Assembly: GCA_026874595.1 (NCBI GenBank)
Contig: CM049321.1
Coordinates: forward strand, 7,254,979-7,318,978
DNA from: Sipunculus nudus
Lineage: Eukaryota > Annelida > Sipuncula > Golfingiida > Sipunculidae
Direction: 5' to 3'
Length of the DNA: 64,000 nucleotides
The stretch's first letter is position 1. Every line of letters begins with the position of its first letter. Under the pieces are notes generated by a model that did not search any database, was not told the DNA's origin, and saw only the letters and a list, made by a program, of their open reading frames with translations. Positions 12,641 through 25,532 of the stretch are shown here, in pieces. A program made the translations under genes and the position numbers.

Positions 12641-12990
12641 CATGTATAATATGTCAGGAGTGGTCTTGGCGCAGATGACCATGCAGTGAGCTCCAGCACT
12701 GGGTATCGCCAATCAACCAGGGCACGACAGCTGCAGAGCTGTACCAGGCACCCGGGGTGAATAGCTCGGGTTATTTCAGGTACTGTTCTTGGTCAGTAAT
12801 TCTCGCTAGTGACATCAATACGGTTAAGATATAACTTATAGGAATTCGAGCTGAACAGATTAGAATATAGGGTAGTGGACCCTTCTAGAATAGGGGTGTT
12901 TGAGTCAGTTATTGGGAACATAATATAGATTTATATTAATTAAGTAATACTTTTCAGTACATGGGCATTTATTTCATTCAATAAGTGATC

Positions 12991-13058
12991 CCAGGTAACC
13001 ATCTCTCTTCCCCAATATTACAATATTGTAAAGGAACATGGAAGAGAGGTTACCTGTT
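12991..13058. repeat. Imperfect hairpin with a palindromic core
   Basis: CAGGTAACCATCTCTCTTCC at the left pairs with GGAAGAGAGGTTACCTG at the right, apart from a 3-nt bulge. The loop contains CAATATT-A-CAATATTG, itself a hairpin. The structure overlaps the start of the open frame at 13038, whose ATG lies within the right arm. Confidence 0.7.
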
Positions 13059-13253
13059 TGGCAATGCCATGTTTGGGTGTCCATTGATCCTTCTCTTGGT
13101 GACATTGGCTGTAAAAACGGACATTATAAAATGGTCAGGGAGGCAGAACACTGGGGGAAGAAGCCACGCCACGTTGTACCCATAGAGCCAGGGCGGACAT
13201 ATGTAACCACTTTCTACAATAAATCGTCGTCAAAGTTCATCACTTTCAAGTAA
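13038..13253 (+). CDS. Unrecognised open frame, possibly an exon
   Basis: A 71-codon frame with balanced, non-repetitive composition (two Cys; Trp at three positions; IEPGRTYVTTFYNKSSSKFITFK-like end) that looks more protein-like than most short frames here. It can be read from an ATG at 13038 or entered after an AAAG just upstream. The second option would suit the phase-2 exit of PLA2 exon 2, but it carries no CCxxHD motif, so it is not assigned to that gene. The 5' part overlaps a hairpin. No family is recognised; it could be a small gene, an exon or a chance frame. Confidence 0.25.
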   Translation: MEERLPVWQCHVWVSIDPSLGDIGCKNGHYKMVREAEHWGKKPRHVVPIEPGRTYVTTFYNKSSSKFITFK

Positions 13254-14905
13254 CGGATCTCGTGTGTTGTCGACAGGCCTTAACAATGGACCTGGTTATA
13301 TTATTTACATTACATAAAGCCCTAGGCACTGAAAGAGGTGTATACTGGACATCACTTGGTAATCTGTTTCATAAAAGGTGGCCATAATATATACATCGGA
13401 CGGACTAGCATCGATAGAACCCCCGAAACTCGGACTGATGTCCCAACTACGGGTTTTGTTTCAAAACGTATTTCTTGCACAGTTCAAAGAAATCTGTGGC
13501 GTGTTGACAAATGCGCCTTTGCGACCACAGCGCCATCTGTCGGCGTCTTTTATAACCATTCGCCTGTCAGCACAGAACGTGGTGACGTATACTAGTATCT
13601 TATGCATGAAATGAAATGTCGAAGGTCTATAACTGAAGACTGGCACAATAAAAGAATAGTTAATTAATATTTTGCCAAGTCTGCTTAAATTTCTATCAAT
13701 TCTCTTTTAAACTTTTAATTACCTTGAAGTCTTCTCGCAAATATTTGAAAAATGTCTGTTCAAATTAAATGTCAACCGAAAATCACTACTAACCAATTAA
13801 TATTATTACATATATTTTTTTAATTCAATGAGACATTGTATTATGATTTTTCTTATTTAACAGTGATTGTCTAAACGTTATAAGGGATTGTTTACATTTT
13901 ATTGTAAGGCAGAAATAATATTCTGTATAGACTCATCGATTAGGAAAGGGTTGTCATCAACGTAATTTATACATAGAGCATTTTGACAAATTAGAACAAG
14001 CCATTTTTATAGATATTAAATAAAATTGGCCAAAGTATGGATTTCATGTTTTGATCTAACTTTACAATTTTATTTCAATAAATATATCCAGAGATTGCGG
14101 TGAATAAACGTGAATATATGTATATTCCGAAGCTGGGTTTATATAGAATATATTCCCCAAAGACAGATGTACATTTAAAAACGGATGGGTTCACTTCTGG
14201 GACTAGACCGCACATGGAGACCGCATACCTCTGCAAGATAGGGCGGCAAAATTTAGGTTCACCCAAGGCGAAAAAATTTACATCTAAGGGTTCTCAAGAA
14301 ATTGTGTATGACGATGGTCTCGCACTCTCGCGGGATTAACAGATATCCCTATCTCGTAAAATTAAAAAATTCTTTGAACCAAAGCATAATCATATTGCCT
14401 TAATTATTAGGTTTCCCCCAGTAGGCAGGGGAGGCTTATAGATTTAAAAATTTCTTTCTATTTCCAAATCTGAGAAACTATCTTTTTGTGGGTGGGTCTA
14501 CTTAGGTTCTCTCGGATGCCGAACCATCGATTTTAATTTTCTTTCTTTTGCTAATTTCCGTTTGCGCTAGATCTTTCATGTGCCTGATTGGGCCTAACAT
14601 TTGGGCAAAATATCAGTCCTAGGTCACATATGTGTACCTGATATTTATTTTTCCTTGACGTTATTCCTAAGGTCGTATAATCAATGGCAAACTCCAGTTA
14701 TCGCTGAGTTGGAGGTTTCCCCGTGTTCGCTTAGCGTCTAGTTTTAAGCCCCAGCCACATCGCGTCAAAGAGCCCCTACAGAGTTGGTTTTTGACCAAAA
14801 AGTGGACTTTTTGGGCGAAAGTTTTGCTCGGTAGCAGCTTGGGAAGAGATCGCCGGAGCTCCCAGCTCCCGCTGGAGGATATTTATGATCGTTCGAAGTC
14901 CGCGC

Positions 14906-14943
<38 letters not shown>

Positions 14944-15589
14944 TTTTTTTTATTTTTAGGCAAATAAAATTCCTAGGGTCCCGGACGAGTTCCGATGTTC
15001 GGAGGAGGCTCGGACGTGCTTCCAACGACATCCTGTCGGGCCCCTTTTTTAGGTGCAGAAAAAATCTTTGGACTCGGTCGGGTCTCAATACTAATGTGCC
15101 CACAATCTATAAAAACCGACGGGTGTCGGCCGGATTTTAAAATGGGCGAGGGCGACCGATATTTTGACTTAGGCTTGACAAGTTGCTTCTTAAGTTATGT
15201 ATTTACCAATCCTCTACGAAATTTCATCAAACCCAATAATATTTTGAGTAAAGTTGCTAACATACACCCCCGCATACAACCCCCGTTGAAACATAAACAA
15301 AACAAACACTGTGCGAACATATTTGTAACTATTAATCATCAATTATTTCTATGTATAGAATATATGTACGGCAGGAACTAGTTTGGAAGCAGACAGCTGT
15401 GTATCCCGTTCTGTTAAGAAACCAAGCAAATGATAAAAATTATACATATGGTCAGTCTAAAGATATTATATTTTATACGTTGAAAAGATGTCGTCATTTA
15501 CTCTTAATACTCATGAGATTTTACGAGCGTTTAACAAGACTTATACATGCGTAAAACTCAGATATGCGGACGTTTACTAAGACATACAT
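13254..15589. other. No assignable gene; short unassigned frames and a long poly-T tract
   Basis: A 79-codon frame at 14100-14339 (+) has mixed composition but no motif and overlaps an antisense frame. From 14700 to 15150 the DNA is more GC-rich than its surroundings and contains T tracts at about 14908-14951. A lysine-rich minus-strand frame through that tract is an artefact. The composition change and tract could mark an old insertion, but no family is recognised. Confidence 0.35.
14908..14957. repeat. Poly-T tract
   Basis: About 31 T, two A, eleven T, one A, five T. It might be the A-tail of a minus-strand retrotransposed copy (the GC-richer DNA at 14700-14905 would then be its body), but no source family is recognised. 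Confidence 0.6.
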
Positions 15590-15629
15590 AGATCTAACAA
15601 TAGTTAGGGTGGATTACCACCAGGGTTTA

Positions 15630-15725
15630 GGCCAACAAAGATAGAATGTATGGTCCGCAGGCCCCGCCCGCGTCAATTTTAACCCCCCGCATCAAACATT
15701 TTGATTTTGATTTTTATCATTCAAG
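15630..15725 (+). repeat. Dispersed repeat with an inverted relative at 36.2 kb
   Basis: GCGTCAATTTTAACCCCCCG followed by CATCAAACATTTTGATTTTGATTTTT corresponds, reverse-complemented and diverged, to 36205-36262 (AAAAATCAAAATAAAATTTT, then GCGGGGGTTAAAATTGATGC). It is a short fragment of an unidentified interspersed family. Confidence 0.5.
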
Positions 15726-16215
15726 AAGATGATTAACACAATTTATGTAGTGCTTTTACCTGTTTAGCAAAAAAAATGTTATTTTCATGCTTTTTCCTGA
15801 TCATACGACATTTTTTATCGAAACATACAAAAAGGTCAAAAATAAAATACCGCCTGCCCTCACCTATTTCTTGAAAAAAATGTTCCTGAGATCCAAACAC
15901 TTGTACGGCACACTCGTAAGTCTGGACGTTTACCAAGATATACTCCTATATAACAGTGATGGGCGTTTGTGAATATGTAGGCACGCGTAACACGTAACAC
16001 TGTTTACAAAGGTATATAGATACACATGTATGCGTAACACTCATAATTGTGGACGAAACACATAACACTTATGACTGTAGATCTTTACGAAGATTTTCAC
16101 ATGAGAAACACTCAAAAATGTGGACGTGTACCAGGACTACACATGCGTAACAACTGGGACTGACCAGCTGTTTGAAAGACCACATTCTAACAGATTTTAA
16201 ACCACGGAAGGTATC

Positions 16216-16455
16216 GGCTTCTGTGGCTCACGGGTAGAGCGCAGGACGCAAAGCCGGGAGGTCGTAAGTTCAAATCTCAGCCGAGGCGGTGAGATTTTTC
16301 ACGGTCGGCCCCCAACCAGGGTGAGCGCTCTGCAGGCTTAATGTGAAGGCCGTGTCCAACGGCCGTGTTTCACTCACAAACGAGTGCGCCCTCTGGGGTT
16401 CCTCGGTGGTATGACCAAGCAATGGGGTGGTTTAAACCCAGAGCCCGTAGGTGCA
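16216..16455 (+). mobile_element. tRNA-derived SINE, family 1, copy 1 (+)
   Basis: The head carries an RNA polymerase III A box (TGGCTCACGGG) and, about 40 nt on, a B box (AGTTCAAATCTC), in the tRNA arrangement. A body follows with landmarks TTTTTCACGGTCGG, GGGTGAGCGCTC, GTGTTTCACTCACAAACGAG and GGGGTTCCTCGGTGGTATGA. A diverged copy in the opposite orientation lies at 48320-48567, which shows that it is mobile and not a functional tRNA. Transcription by polymerase III from the internal promoter is expected of the class. Confidence 0.85.
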
Positions 16456-17449
16456 GTAGTCAAGGGGCCTGGTTAACATTAGGATAAACAAGCTCAGCTG
16501 TTATATGATAAATAATATGATTTAGAAATGAGGCACATGCTGGTTTTGTGTGGTAATAAATATAAGATGTATTATGAGTTGTTGGTGTTTAGCTTATGTA
16601 TGATTTTGATAGTATCTTTGGAGACAGGGAAGAGGATTGATTTCATTTATTTTATTAACAAATGGAGTGCTGTTGTCACACAGATTTTGACTTGGCCATA
16701 TAACTTATAAACAGAACATATAATATAAGAGTTTAATAAAAAAAATTTCCAATATTGTCCCAAATATAATTTTTATTATATATATTAAATATATTCATGA
16801 ATGCATTCATGAATCTATTTTGAAGGTATTTGCACTGGTATTCATATACTTTCATTTTTACCTGAATTCCCATTCTTATGCAAGAAATTTTATAATGGAG
16901 TACATATTCATATTCTTATTCAAATACATTTGCTAAGTATTCGCACCATGTCTGGCGTTTATTCAGTTTTCACCAAACAATGATGTTGAGAATCCAGAAT
17001 ATACAAAATTCACAAATTTAAATAATGATCATAAGTACCTTTTTATGGCTTTTATTTATATTAAAAAAATAAATGTAATATATTCATTTTGGACTAATTT
17101 CACATCAATGTACACACTAGACACAGTAGGAATCTAGATTAATATTATCAACTGCACCTTTGTCTCTCATAAATTTCCTTCATGTGATCCCTAATGATTA
17201 GTAATGAATAATATGATTTATTTTTTTATCATTAAAACTGAACTGAAAAATACCATAGGTGACTGCATGGTGTTATTTGGAATACGTGACATTCTATCCA
17301 TCGATACAAGATTCTTATATCATCAGTAACTGCAAGTTAATTTCCTGTTATTATCAACTAACAAATTCCTTTTCTATTTTTCTAAAATTTGTTATTAAAA
17401 ACCAATAAAAAATTATTAATTTATTGTTTATTGTTATGTTGTTGGTTAA
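16456..17449. other. No gene recognised
   Basis: AT-rich DNA with only short motif-free frames, such as 60 codons at 16528-16710 (+). Confidence 0.4.
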
Positions 17450-18810
17450 AACTACTAGATGAGTTGGGTTGGACACCTGGATCAACTGTGGCTGGCCATG
17501 AGCTGCCTGGCTGCCCCAGTGTATGCCTCACCTCAAACGTGCATAATTTGCTAAAGGTCAACAAGGTTAACATACAGGTGACTCAAGAGGGGCTAGGGAG
17601 AGCCAAGGTCTGACATGGTCTCATAAAAACATTAATAAAAGCTACAATTTTTGGCCAATTTCTTTCGGCTTTCTAAAATAAATTGCTGAAATCCTTATGT
17701 GTGCATGATATGAAAATTATATCAACAGTGCTCACAGGAAACAAACGTCCATGGTCAAATTTGGGCAAAATTTAAGGTACTAATTTTATATTTATACTAA
17801 TAACTTATAAAATTTAAAAAATTCAGAACTAATTTTGGGTATTCAATTGAATCTTGATTAAATAATGTTACATCCCTGACAAAAAATCTCTAGCTTCAGC
17901 AATCCTTTTGTTAAGGGAGTAAATATATTTCTTTATTTTTTACAAAGTGCATTATGTTTGGGCAAATAACTTAAAACAATTACGCAATACTGACATCCTT
18001 TCTGGCAGGTGCATAGAGAATGTATAGAAAAATATGTATATTATATATAATTAAAGTCAGATCTGTGGTTTTTATATTAGGCAGTCTTGAAGTGTAACAA
18101 CAATGGGTTTTTAATGGAAAAATGAAGTGTTTCATTAATATGTCGAAGGTATTAAGTCCTAGTGACCAAATTCTTAGCATGGTAGGGGATTTTGGAGACA
18201 TCTAATTGTATGCCAAATTTTAGGAACTGAGAGCTGAAGCTGGGGAGCTGAGCTCTTGCAAACTGCATAACACTAGCTTGATGCTGACAATATGTTACAT
18301 GGTGCTTGAAAACTTGAATAAAATCTACAGTTTTTGATCAACTGGTTTCAAATATTTGGTGTTAACAGACAAAATGCTAACAAAAACATGCTGTGAAAAT
18401 TAAATCCACAGTATTTACAGGAAAAAAAGTTCCATGGTCAAAGTTGGGCAAAATTAAAGGTACCAATTTTTTATTTTTGTTTATATTTTAAAACATTTAA
18501 AAGATTTTGATCTAAATTTGGGTATACAATTTCATTTTGATTAATTAAAGTTATAATACTGGAAAAAAAGGCCATAGCTTTAACATTTTTTTTTTGTGTT
18601 AAGTGATCAAATAGCTTCCCTGATTTTTTACAAAATGCATTATGTTTGGGCCCATAACTTTTTTAAATTATATAATACAGATATAATTTCTGGCATGTAC
18701 ATAGGAACTATATAGAGGAATATTTATGGTAAATATGAGGAAAAACAGATGAGTGGTTTTGATATTAGGCAGTCCTGAAGTGTGAAAATAGGTTTTTAAT
18801 AAAAAAAATT
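17450..18810 (+). repeat. Diverged tandem duplication, unit about 0.68 kb, two copies
   Basis: Matching landmarks are offset by 683-688 bp: CCATGGTCAAATTTGGGCAA at 17749 and CCATGGTCAAAGTTGGGCAA at 18432; CATTATGTTTGGGC in both; and ATATTAGGCAGTCTTGAAGT near 18074 with ATATTAGGCAGTCCTGAAGT near 18762. The copies differ by many substitutions and small indels, so the duplication is old. There is no coding capacity; it could be part of an unrecognised interspersed element. Confidence 0.8.
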
Positions 18811-20497
18811 GAGGTTTTTACTGGATGTCGTCCCGTAAATATATCACAAGTATAGATCAAGAGAATTATTGGTTAATGGAGACGCTCACACAAAGCACCT
18901 TTAGCCATGTTTCAATCGCAGCACTATCCCATTTGCCCATGCCTGAGTAAATTTGTTACTGTTCGCTGCTTTTGTTAATACGCGCTATAAGGACCAGCAC
19001 TCCCAGTACCGTACGCGTCCATGACTTAGTGACTTAGTTTCTTTCTCTAATTCACCTGTTTACAAATTGTTATTGTTCTGTGTGTAGGTAAACGGAGCTG
19101 ATGTGTGCATGTTTACTATGATGAAACTACGTGACCGTAAGTTCGTTCTTACGCACGAGCGACTACTCTTAAATAAGGAAAAAGAAATATGGGTCCACAA
19201 TTTTTATTTATGAAGTTGCGCGGTACGGCCAGCAGGTGGCAAGTCCATTTTCTCACCACTGATCCCGCCTGATGCAAGTTTATTTTCCTTAGTGTAAATA
19301 AGTGAGGAAACGGTTTCAGAAACAAATATAGGCAAAATCTATAATATTTAAGTTCATAACACAATGGATCATGTTGATTTAATATTTTAATTAGTATACC
19401 TTGTACATTAATGAGTACCTTTTAGCCATATGTGTATCCGGCGCTGCATGCGCAGCTCCTACGAAAGATACTACTACTATCATTCCCTGGTCATTCAGCT
19501 CTACAACCAACATACCCAAAGACCTGATGCGGATATAAGGATGAAAATGAAACGAATTTTCTTTGGAGTTTGCTCCTTCATGGAACCTAGAATACTGAGC
19601 AAACTTAGGATGGGAAGTTAAGCACAGGACGAAAGCATGGGGCAGGTTTTAGCAAACTCCAACAACGGGTGTCTCAGTTTCAGCATATGTAAGGGAAATC
19701 AGCAACTAGTCGTCCTAACTTCATGCCGGCGTGAAGCCATTGATAAAGTCCCTGTTACTGGGGTCAGTACTTCTTGTATACATTAACATCAGAGCCTGCT
19801 TAATTATGATGGACAGCTGTCGTATAGTTCTGATTGATGGTTAAATACACCACGGCTGTCAGGTCGTCAGGCTGATAACTAATGAATTATAACTTAATAT
19901 CCATTAACAATATAATAACAGCTTCATACCCTTAGGTTTGAATAGGTGTGCTAGTGTTCTCGTAAAAATAAGCGATATATTATCAAATGAATCGTATCCT
20001 ACTCAATCATTGTGTAATATCTACTTGTCATGATTATTTTTTCCGTTTTTTTTTTTTTATTTTATATCAGTTGGTTTTATAAATATGTAAAAGAAGTGTC
20101 GATGGAACATCCTTGTGTTTTCAAGTATAATTACTACAGTTGACTTAAAGCACTTTGATTAATCAAAAACATGTATCAGTAATATACGTATATGTAAAAT
20201 ATGGTAATGTTTCACAAATTATGCATCATATATTGCTTTGGGACAAATAAACACATATGGTTATCCGTAATTAAGAGCAGCTAACTATGAAAACGTCCCC
20301 AAACGCTACCGGATCTTAATATATTTAACGAACCATAACAAGTGAGTTTGAGTAAGAGTCACAAGACGTACACGTGACACAAAGGATATTTACTCAGTCA
20401 CACGTGAATCATGAAGCGAAAAAAACTGCTCCCACCACACCTGTACTTATCGCCATCTTCGAGCATTTCTTGAACTATGCAGAGTTGCTTGTGCGAG
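18811..20497. other. No gene recognised
   Basis: Mixed DNA with short motif-free frames on both strands. A slightly more GC-rich patch at 18830-19030 gives no exon. Confidence 0.4.
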
Positions 20498-20955
20498 ACC
20501 CGTTTAAATCACACTGCGCAGACTCGAACTCACAAGAGTACGACTCTGCTGTTTAAGGATTATGGGTGTCACAATCTGAATCCCACAATGCACCGCGGCT
20601 TCTCCATACACCAGCGGTGTAGGTAAAAATGCAGTAAATAGGGTATAATGTAGTCAGGTCAAATATGTAGGATTATATATTGTTTCAAGGCATATTACAT
20701 AAACTTAGGTGTTTTAGTTGTAAGGATTTCATGGAATAAGTTATATTTTGTAAACATATGCATGTGAGGTGAAAACTGAAGATGCTAAATTTTCTTTAAA
20801 ATGTTATAAATTTTGATTTTAAAGTTTGACAGTTGAGACAGGTATTCCTGCAGTCCAACTGTGTCTACAAGAAAAAAAAAGTCGTTTCGAGTTGAAACGA
20901 CATCTCGCGGGAGGGCGATTAAAAATTACCCAGACAGATCCTCTGTGTGAGAGGA
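20498..20955 (+). repeat. Repeat B, copy 1
   Basis: Matches 47333-47765 in the same orientation over about 450 bp. Shared blocks are CGAACTCACAA, then CCCACAATGCACCGCGGCTTC, ACATATGCATGTG/ACGCATGTGCAT, ATTTTGATTTTAAAGTTTGA followed by CAGTTGAGACA, and GTCGTTTCGAGTTGAAACGA/TTCGTTTTGAGTAGAAACGA. That last block is a small palindrome. A short frame that begins in it and ends before a CAG|GTATG donor (20826-21113) is mostly repeat and is not called as a gene. Confidence 0.8.
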
Positions 20956-21227
20956 GAATGCATCACAGGAGCAACAGAACTACTAGTCCTATCCAGTTCT
21001 TACTTGTGTATTATTATGCAATGAGGGGACTGGTGCGTGTCGAAGTGATCCGTGAGAGTGACCATTATTTACGGATCACTGATTTCTCCAACTTAATTGT
21101 CGATCAGGTATGACCTTTCCTTACTGACCGGGGTAATACGGGTGTAATACCTGCAACACTTATGCTACCTCATCCGAGAGCAAAGTAGCATCTTGTAGGT
21201 GATGACTTTTCAAAAGTTTTAATATTA

Positions 21228-21280
21228 GGAGAGAGAGAGACAGAAACAGAGAGAGAGAAAGAGGGAGAGAAAGAAAGAGT
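21228..21280. repeat. (GA)n-rich tract
   Basis: An imperfect purine tract of GAGAGA interrupted by C and AAA. Confidence 0.85.
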
Positions 21281-21519
21281 TTATATTATTAAGTGCAAAT
21301 TTAGAATTATGGAACACATCGAACTGGAACTTATTTTCAGTTTTTAAACTGACTTTAAAAATCATAAGATCATATGTTCAGTAGGATTTATGTAACAATG
21401 GTGCTTCGACTTTTGTAATTCAATTTATAAAACGCATCATTACATATATATGCGTATTTTGTAGAATACCATAACACAATTGCCACTGATTTTTAATACA
21501 TCGTGTGTTTGAAAGAGAG

Positions 21520-21521
<2 letters not shown>

Positions 21522-21551
<30 letters not shown>
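21522..21551. repeat. (GA)n microsatellite
   Basis: About 30 bp of uninterrupted GA. Confidence 0.9.
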
Positions 21552-21554
<3 letters not shown>

Positions 21555-21595
21555 AAGAAAAAGCGCAGCTGAACCATATGTTATCCATTTTACAG

Positions 21596-21768
21596 GAGGA
21601 AAATATTATTCCTCTAATGTTTCGCTGCAGTTTTAAGATCTCAAAAGACCGCTTTACTTGTATGTACAGACCAACTGTATTAACACCTTCTAAAGAAACT
21701 AAAGGTCCCGAGGTGGATAACAATTCGTATTTGGTCGGGGAACGTCGGCACACACCGGACCCCTGTTA
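21596..21768 (+). CDS. Possible internal exon, unrecognised product
   Basis: The span is bordered by a plausible acceptor (CCATTTTACAG) and a strong donor (TTA|GTAAGTATG) and is open in a single frame (phase 0 in, phase 2 out). The 57 residues include three Cys (FRCSF, FTCMY and a terminal DPC) and a charged middle. The phase does not accept PLA2 exon 2, which exits in phase 2, and the other two entry frames hit stops, so it is not attached to either gene. It could be an alternative 5' exon of the signal-peptide gene 200 bp downstream, or chance. Confidence 0.3.
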
Positions 21769-21981
21769 GTAAGTATGTAAACTGTTACACAAATACGCTT
21801 CTGTGTCGTGCTTTGTACGCTCCAGTTGCCACCGTCTCAGAGGGACCCGGTGTGTTATGAAGCGTAGCGTTTTCTTTATATGCGTGTTTGCACCCCTGGC
21901 AGAGTGCTCCGACGTACACTCTCACGGAATCAGTTCTGACCATCATATACGCCATCACCGAGAGGCTAGTTGGATACCACG

Positions 21982-22045
21982 ATGTCGCCCCGTGCCGGTG
22001 TCCTGGTAGTAATACTGGCAATTATTGCGGTGACAAACACCCAAA
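21982..22045 (+). CDS. Exon 1 (signal peptide) of a secreted protein, probably the LDLa/EGF gene
   Basis: The ATG opens MSPRAGVLVVILAIIAVTNTQ, a classic secretory signal: Arg near the start, a VLVVILAIIAV hydrophobic core, and a polar end for cleavage. It ends at CCAAA|GTAAGT, phase 1. The next clearly coding exon on this strand, the LDLa exon at 57836, also enters in phase 1 and starts its cysteine-rich domain almost at once, as expected after a signal peptide. The intervening intron would be 35.8 kb and full of repeats, so the link is inference. Alternatively this exon belongs to another gene whose exons were not recognised. Confidence 0.6.
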
Positions 22046-22683
22046 GTAAGTCACTTTGTATTTTCCAACGTTTTAACCCAATCCCGTTTCGGTGGCTTGC
22101 ATTTACATAGACATTTATATTGTGCGTTGATTCAAACAGCGCTACCTTGAGCTTATTGCGACTTCATATCTTCCTATCTGAACCAAAAGATATTTCGAGC
22201 CTTATTTTTAATCTTATTATCACTGCTTTATATGCTTTATCTTCATTATGAAAAGTTCTTCTTGCTTCTTACACGAAATTTGTTTCGTTTTTAGCAGTTG
22301 TACCCGCGTTTGTATTCTGGGTTGCTTATATAAATTTCTGTTATGCAAACAAGATAAAGTGGAACGTCATCACGGAATTTATGCGCATAAACTCACTGGA
22401 CTATAAACTCTCTAACGAAACGACAATCTACATCTTTATGGCAAACTACAAGGGCATCGCCATATTAGTTGCAAAAAAAAGAACATTTAAAGAAATCTTA
22501 ACAGAATTTCGGCATTTTAATGACTAAGAATGATTTTTTCTATCAAACGATGCATGACACAGATTGGTTGCAAAAGACAAATATTTACATAACATCAAGA
22601 CGCACTGAAAAATACAATCAAATGAACCGTGAAAATCCTTTAAGTTTAACCAGTTAATAGCAATATTAATATTTTGATTATGG

Positions 22684-25486
22684 ATGGTTCACTTTCGTGT
22701 GGGACCTATCGTACCAAACGCTCGGCGTGAAAGGATTAGATACAGACACCTTCTGGTTTCAAAAAAGAATATATACATTGTGACGTCATCTTGTTCGCAT
22801 CTGAAATGGTTGTCTCCTCGCACGGGCTTCGTATTCGATACTAAGACAGCCGTGCTTAGACTTCGCACATTCGTTTCACATAAATGGTGTTTTCATTAAA
22901 ATAAAAACTCACTCCAAAGCGCGAACCGGTTGGATGTTTCATGATAAAACAGGAAAAATGGTAAATTTTGCATTAAATTTTAAGTCGGTTATTGCACAGA
23001 TGTATATGGGCAAATGTGTGTGGATAAACATATGTATTAACGTGGGTATCAAGTACCCTATATCTAGATGTGTGCTATCGTGCATATGTTGTTAAACTAT
23101 TTGTGAGCGTAAACGTAAACATATGCACCCGTATATTTAGTAGTACAGAAGTTGTTTAACATAAAGCAGGTTAATGTTAATTAAAACAGTTTGGTAGTTC
23201 TTTTAATCTGTATTTAATTTCTTAGTTCCCGGGTTTAAACACTCGTGGAACTTGATAACCTTCACAATCCACAATATTAAAAGCCCCATGAATATTTTGG
23301 AACCCATAGTGCCACATCTACCGGCCAAACTACACCAACATGTTGCTATGACTAAGAAAATGATGGGGAAAGTGTCGCTAGATGTTCCACACCGCTACAC
23401 CGTGCAATTAGTCATGTATAGAACTGTGGTATAGCCACGTATTTAACACAGGTCTCTCAAATAGAAAATACTGGCACGTTAAGCACTGGTGTGTACCTGT
23501 AAATGTGTTATAAAATAAGATACCTTGTGGAAAACGACACATAGACACACACAGGAGTTGCGAAGAAATATGTCATACACCAATATGAAATGCCATATAT
23601 TTTTGAATTGGTGATGATTAATATGATTATAGATTATTTTTAATGTTTATAAGCATTAGGTCCGGTTTACTCTTTAGTGTGCATGGCTAGAATGTATTCT
23701 TATTAATTTGAGCTTTCTATAAAGCCTATAAAAGCTGATGGAAAATCCAATAGTCTAATGTTCAGTGACTTAGAATTATACCACTCACATGTCAACAATT
23801 GTCATGTTTCATGTAACCTTTTATGCTCCGTTATTCAGCTAATTTATGTCTTAGAATATATATATACATATATTCAGTTAGCATTTATAGTAAAGTAACT
23901 TCAATGAATATGCACTTGGAATATAAAACTTTCTACTGTGGAACTGGTTTGTGAAGTTTTTTTAGATTTCCTTGAACTCGGGAGGGCCAGACAAGGTCAA
24001 GGTCACATCAGGGACTTGGCGGGGAAAGTTTTGTAACATTCTCAGGTGAATTGTACCATGATGACAGGGATCAAGTCACGAGCAAACGTTATCTGTACGA
24101 GATTTGTGTGATTTTGGTTACTTAGGTTAGACACCTGAGTTCATATAGGTGCATAGGTCAGCTCATGGGGTATCGGCGGTCAGCGGTTTGTATTGATACC
24201 GTATAGAAGAGGTAAACACGTGGTTTAGCCAGAAGTAAATGAACGTGCGTCTATGAGGCCGTATGTTCATATTTACTCAACCAACGGACAGGGTTTACGG
24301 ACGACTATAAGCGTTGATGCATGTTGTTTACGTTCAAAACTTATAGATTTGTAAAAATACGTAAATATATATGTAACTAATATTTCATAAATAAAATGCA
24401 AGGGGGGTTGGGAAAATAGGAGATTATGAAAATTATAGCCCCTCTCTCTCTCTTTCTCTCTCTCTCCTCCCCCTCCCCCACCACCACAACGTACGTTATT
24501 AAGACTGCATGTAAAAGAAGCAATGTTTTCAATATATCATATGATTTAAACATATGTACGATGTAAATAAGCCTCCATACAAACAATGTAAGTAAAATAC
24601 AGGTATATGTGTTCTTTCGCTATAATATGTCAGCGCTGGTTATTTCATTGTTATATTAAAGAGATAAGTGATGTAACCAAACCTTTTCTTTAGGCCTATG
24701 CAAGAAAAAGAAATATCCTTCACTTTACAAAATTTACGACAAAAATTGTGTTTTAGTTTGGCATACAAAATTCCTCACCCACAATGCTGCGCGTTGTCTC
24801 ATTTCCGGGACGATTAGTGCAAGTAGGCTCTGGCACATAACGATCTCTTTTAACGAGGGACTGAAGGGGGACACGATGTTTTGTAACATCCCTGCAGCGA
24901 ATACCACCGGCACAAGGGCTTTTGTAACACTTTTCTCGGGAATGCCGCTGTTACATATATGTATATATACATGACGTACATGCCCCGGGGGCCCGTCATG
25001 TTTGCGTGACCGTTTCTGCTCGCTCCCACAATTGTAAACCTACCTTTGTTCACTCAGGTTCGCGAATAATACTTTTCGGCAATCTCAGCTCATCATTTTT
25101 TGTCTGTACTCAGCCTTTTCCTTTAATGAACGCTCCGCAGCATAGCCTTAATTGTTAAACCAAGTCCTCCGTAGTAATAGGATTTGAAAGCAAAGTCGCA
25201 GCCCTTATATATGAGCGCGTTTTCCACTGGACTACACATCATGTCCAACTAAGATAAGTTTGATTTTATCTGCTATCTAAATTGGCCGTGATGCGCTTAT
25301 AAGAAAGGGAAAGGATTCCAGGGACGAAAGTGTCCAGATCGAAGCCGATTAACATGTCGAAATTTGCGTAAAACTACCTGGTAGTTAAAAACTTTATAGG
25401 AATCCCCATATCAAACAAGAAGACTTATTCTTTGACAGAGGTAAAAACACCATCTAAGACCTTGTATTCATATAATTTTGGAATGC

Positions 25487-25490
<4 letters not shown>
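22684..25490. other. Non-coding, presumed intron of the LDLa/EGF gene
   Basis: AT-rich with no exon-like segment. It contains a CT-rich tract at 24440-24470. Open frames here are short and without motifs. Confidence 0.4.
24440..24470. repeat. (CT)n-rich tract
   Basis: CTCTCTCTC with one TT interruption, running into CCTCCCCCTCCCC. Confidence 0.8.

Positions 25491-25492
<2 letters not shown>

Positions 25493-25530
<38 letters not shown>
25493..25530. repeat. (CT)n microsatellite
   Basis: About 38 bp of uninterrupted CT. Confidence 0.95.

Positions 25531-25532
<2 letters not shown>

Noticed and set aside
14765-15103. Lysine-rich minus-strand protein
   Set aside because: The lysine run is the reverse reading of a poly-T tract, and no motif is present on either side.
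16216-16290. Functional tRNA gene
   Set aside because: A and B boxes are present but a unique body follows and a second, diverged copy lies at 48.4 kb, so it is the head of a SINE.
20826-21113. Exon ending at a CAG|GTATG donor
   Set aside because: Its first half is repeat B, which also occurs at 47.6 kb without this frame.
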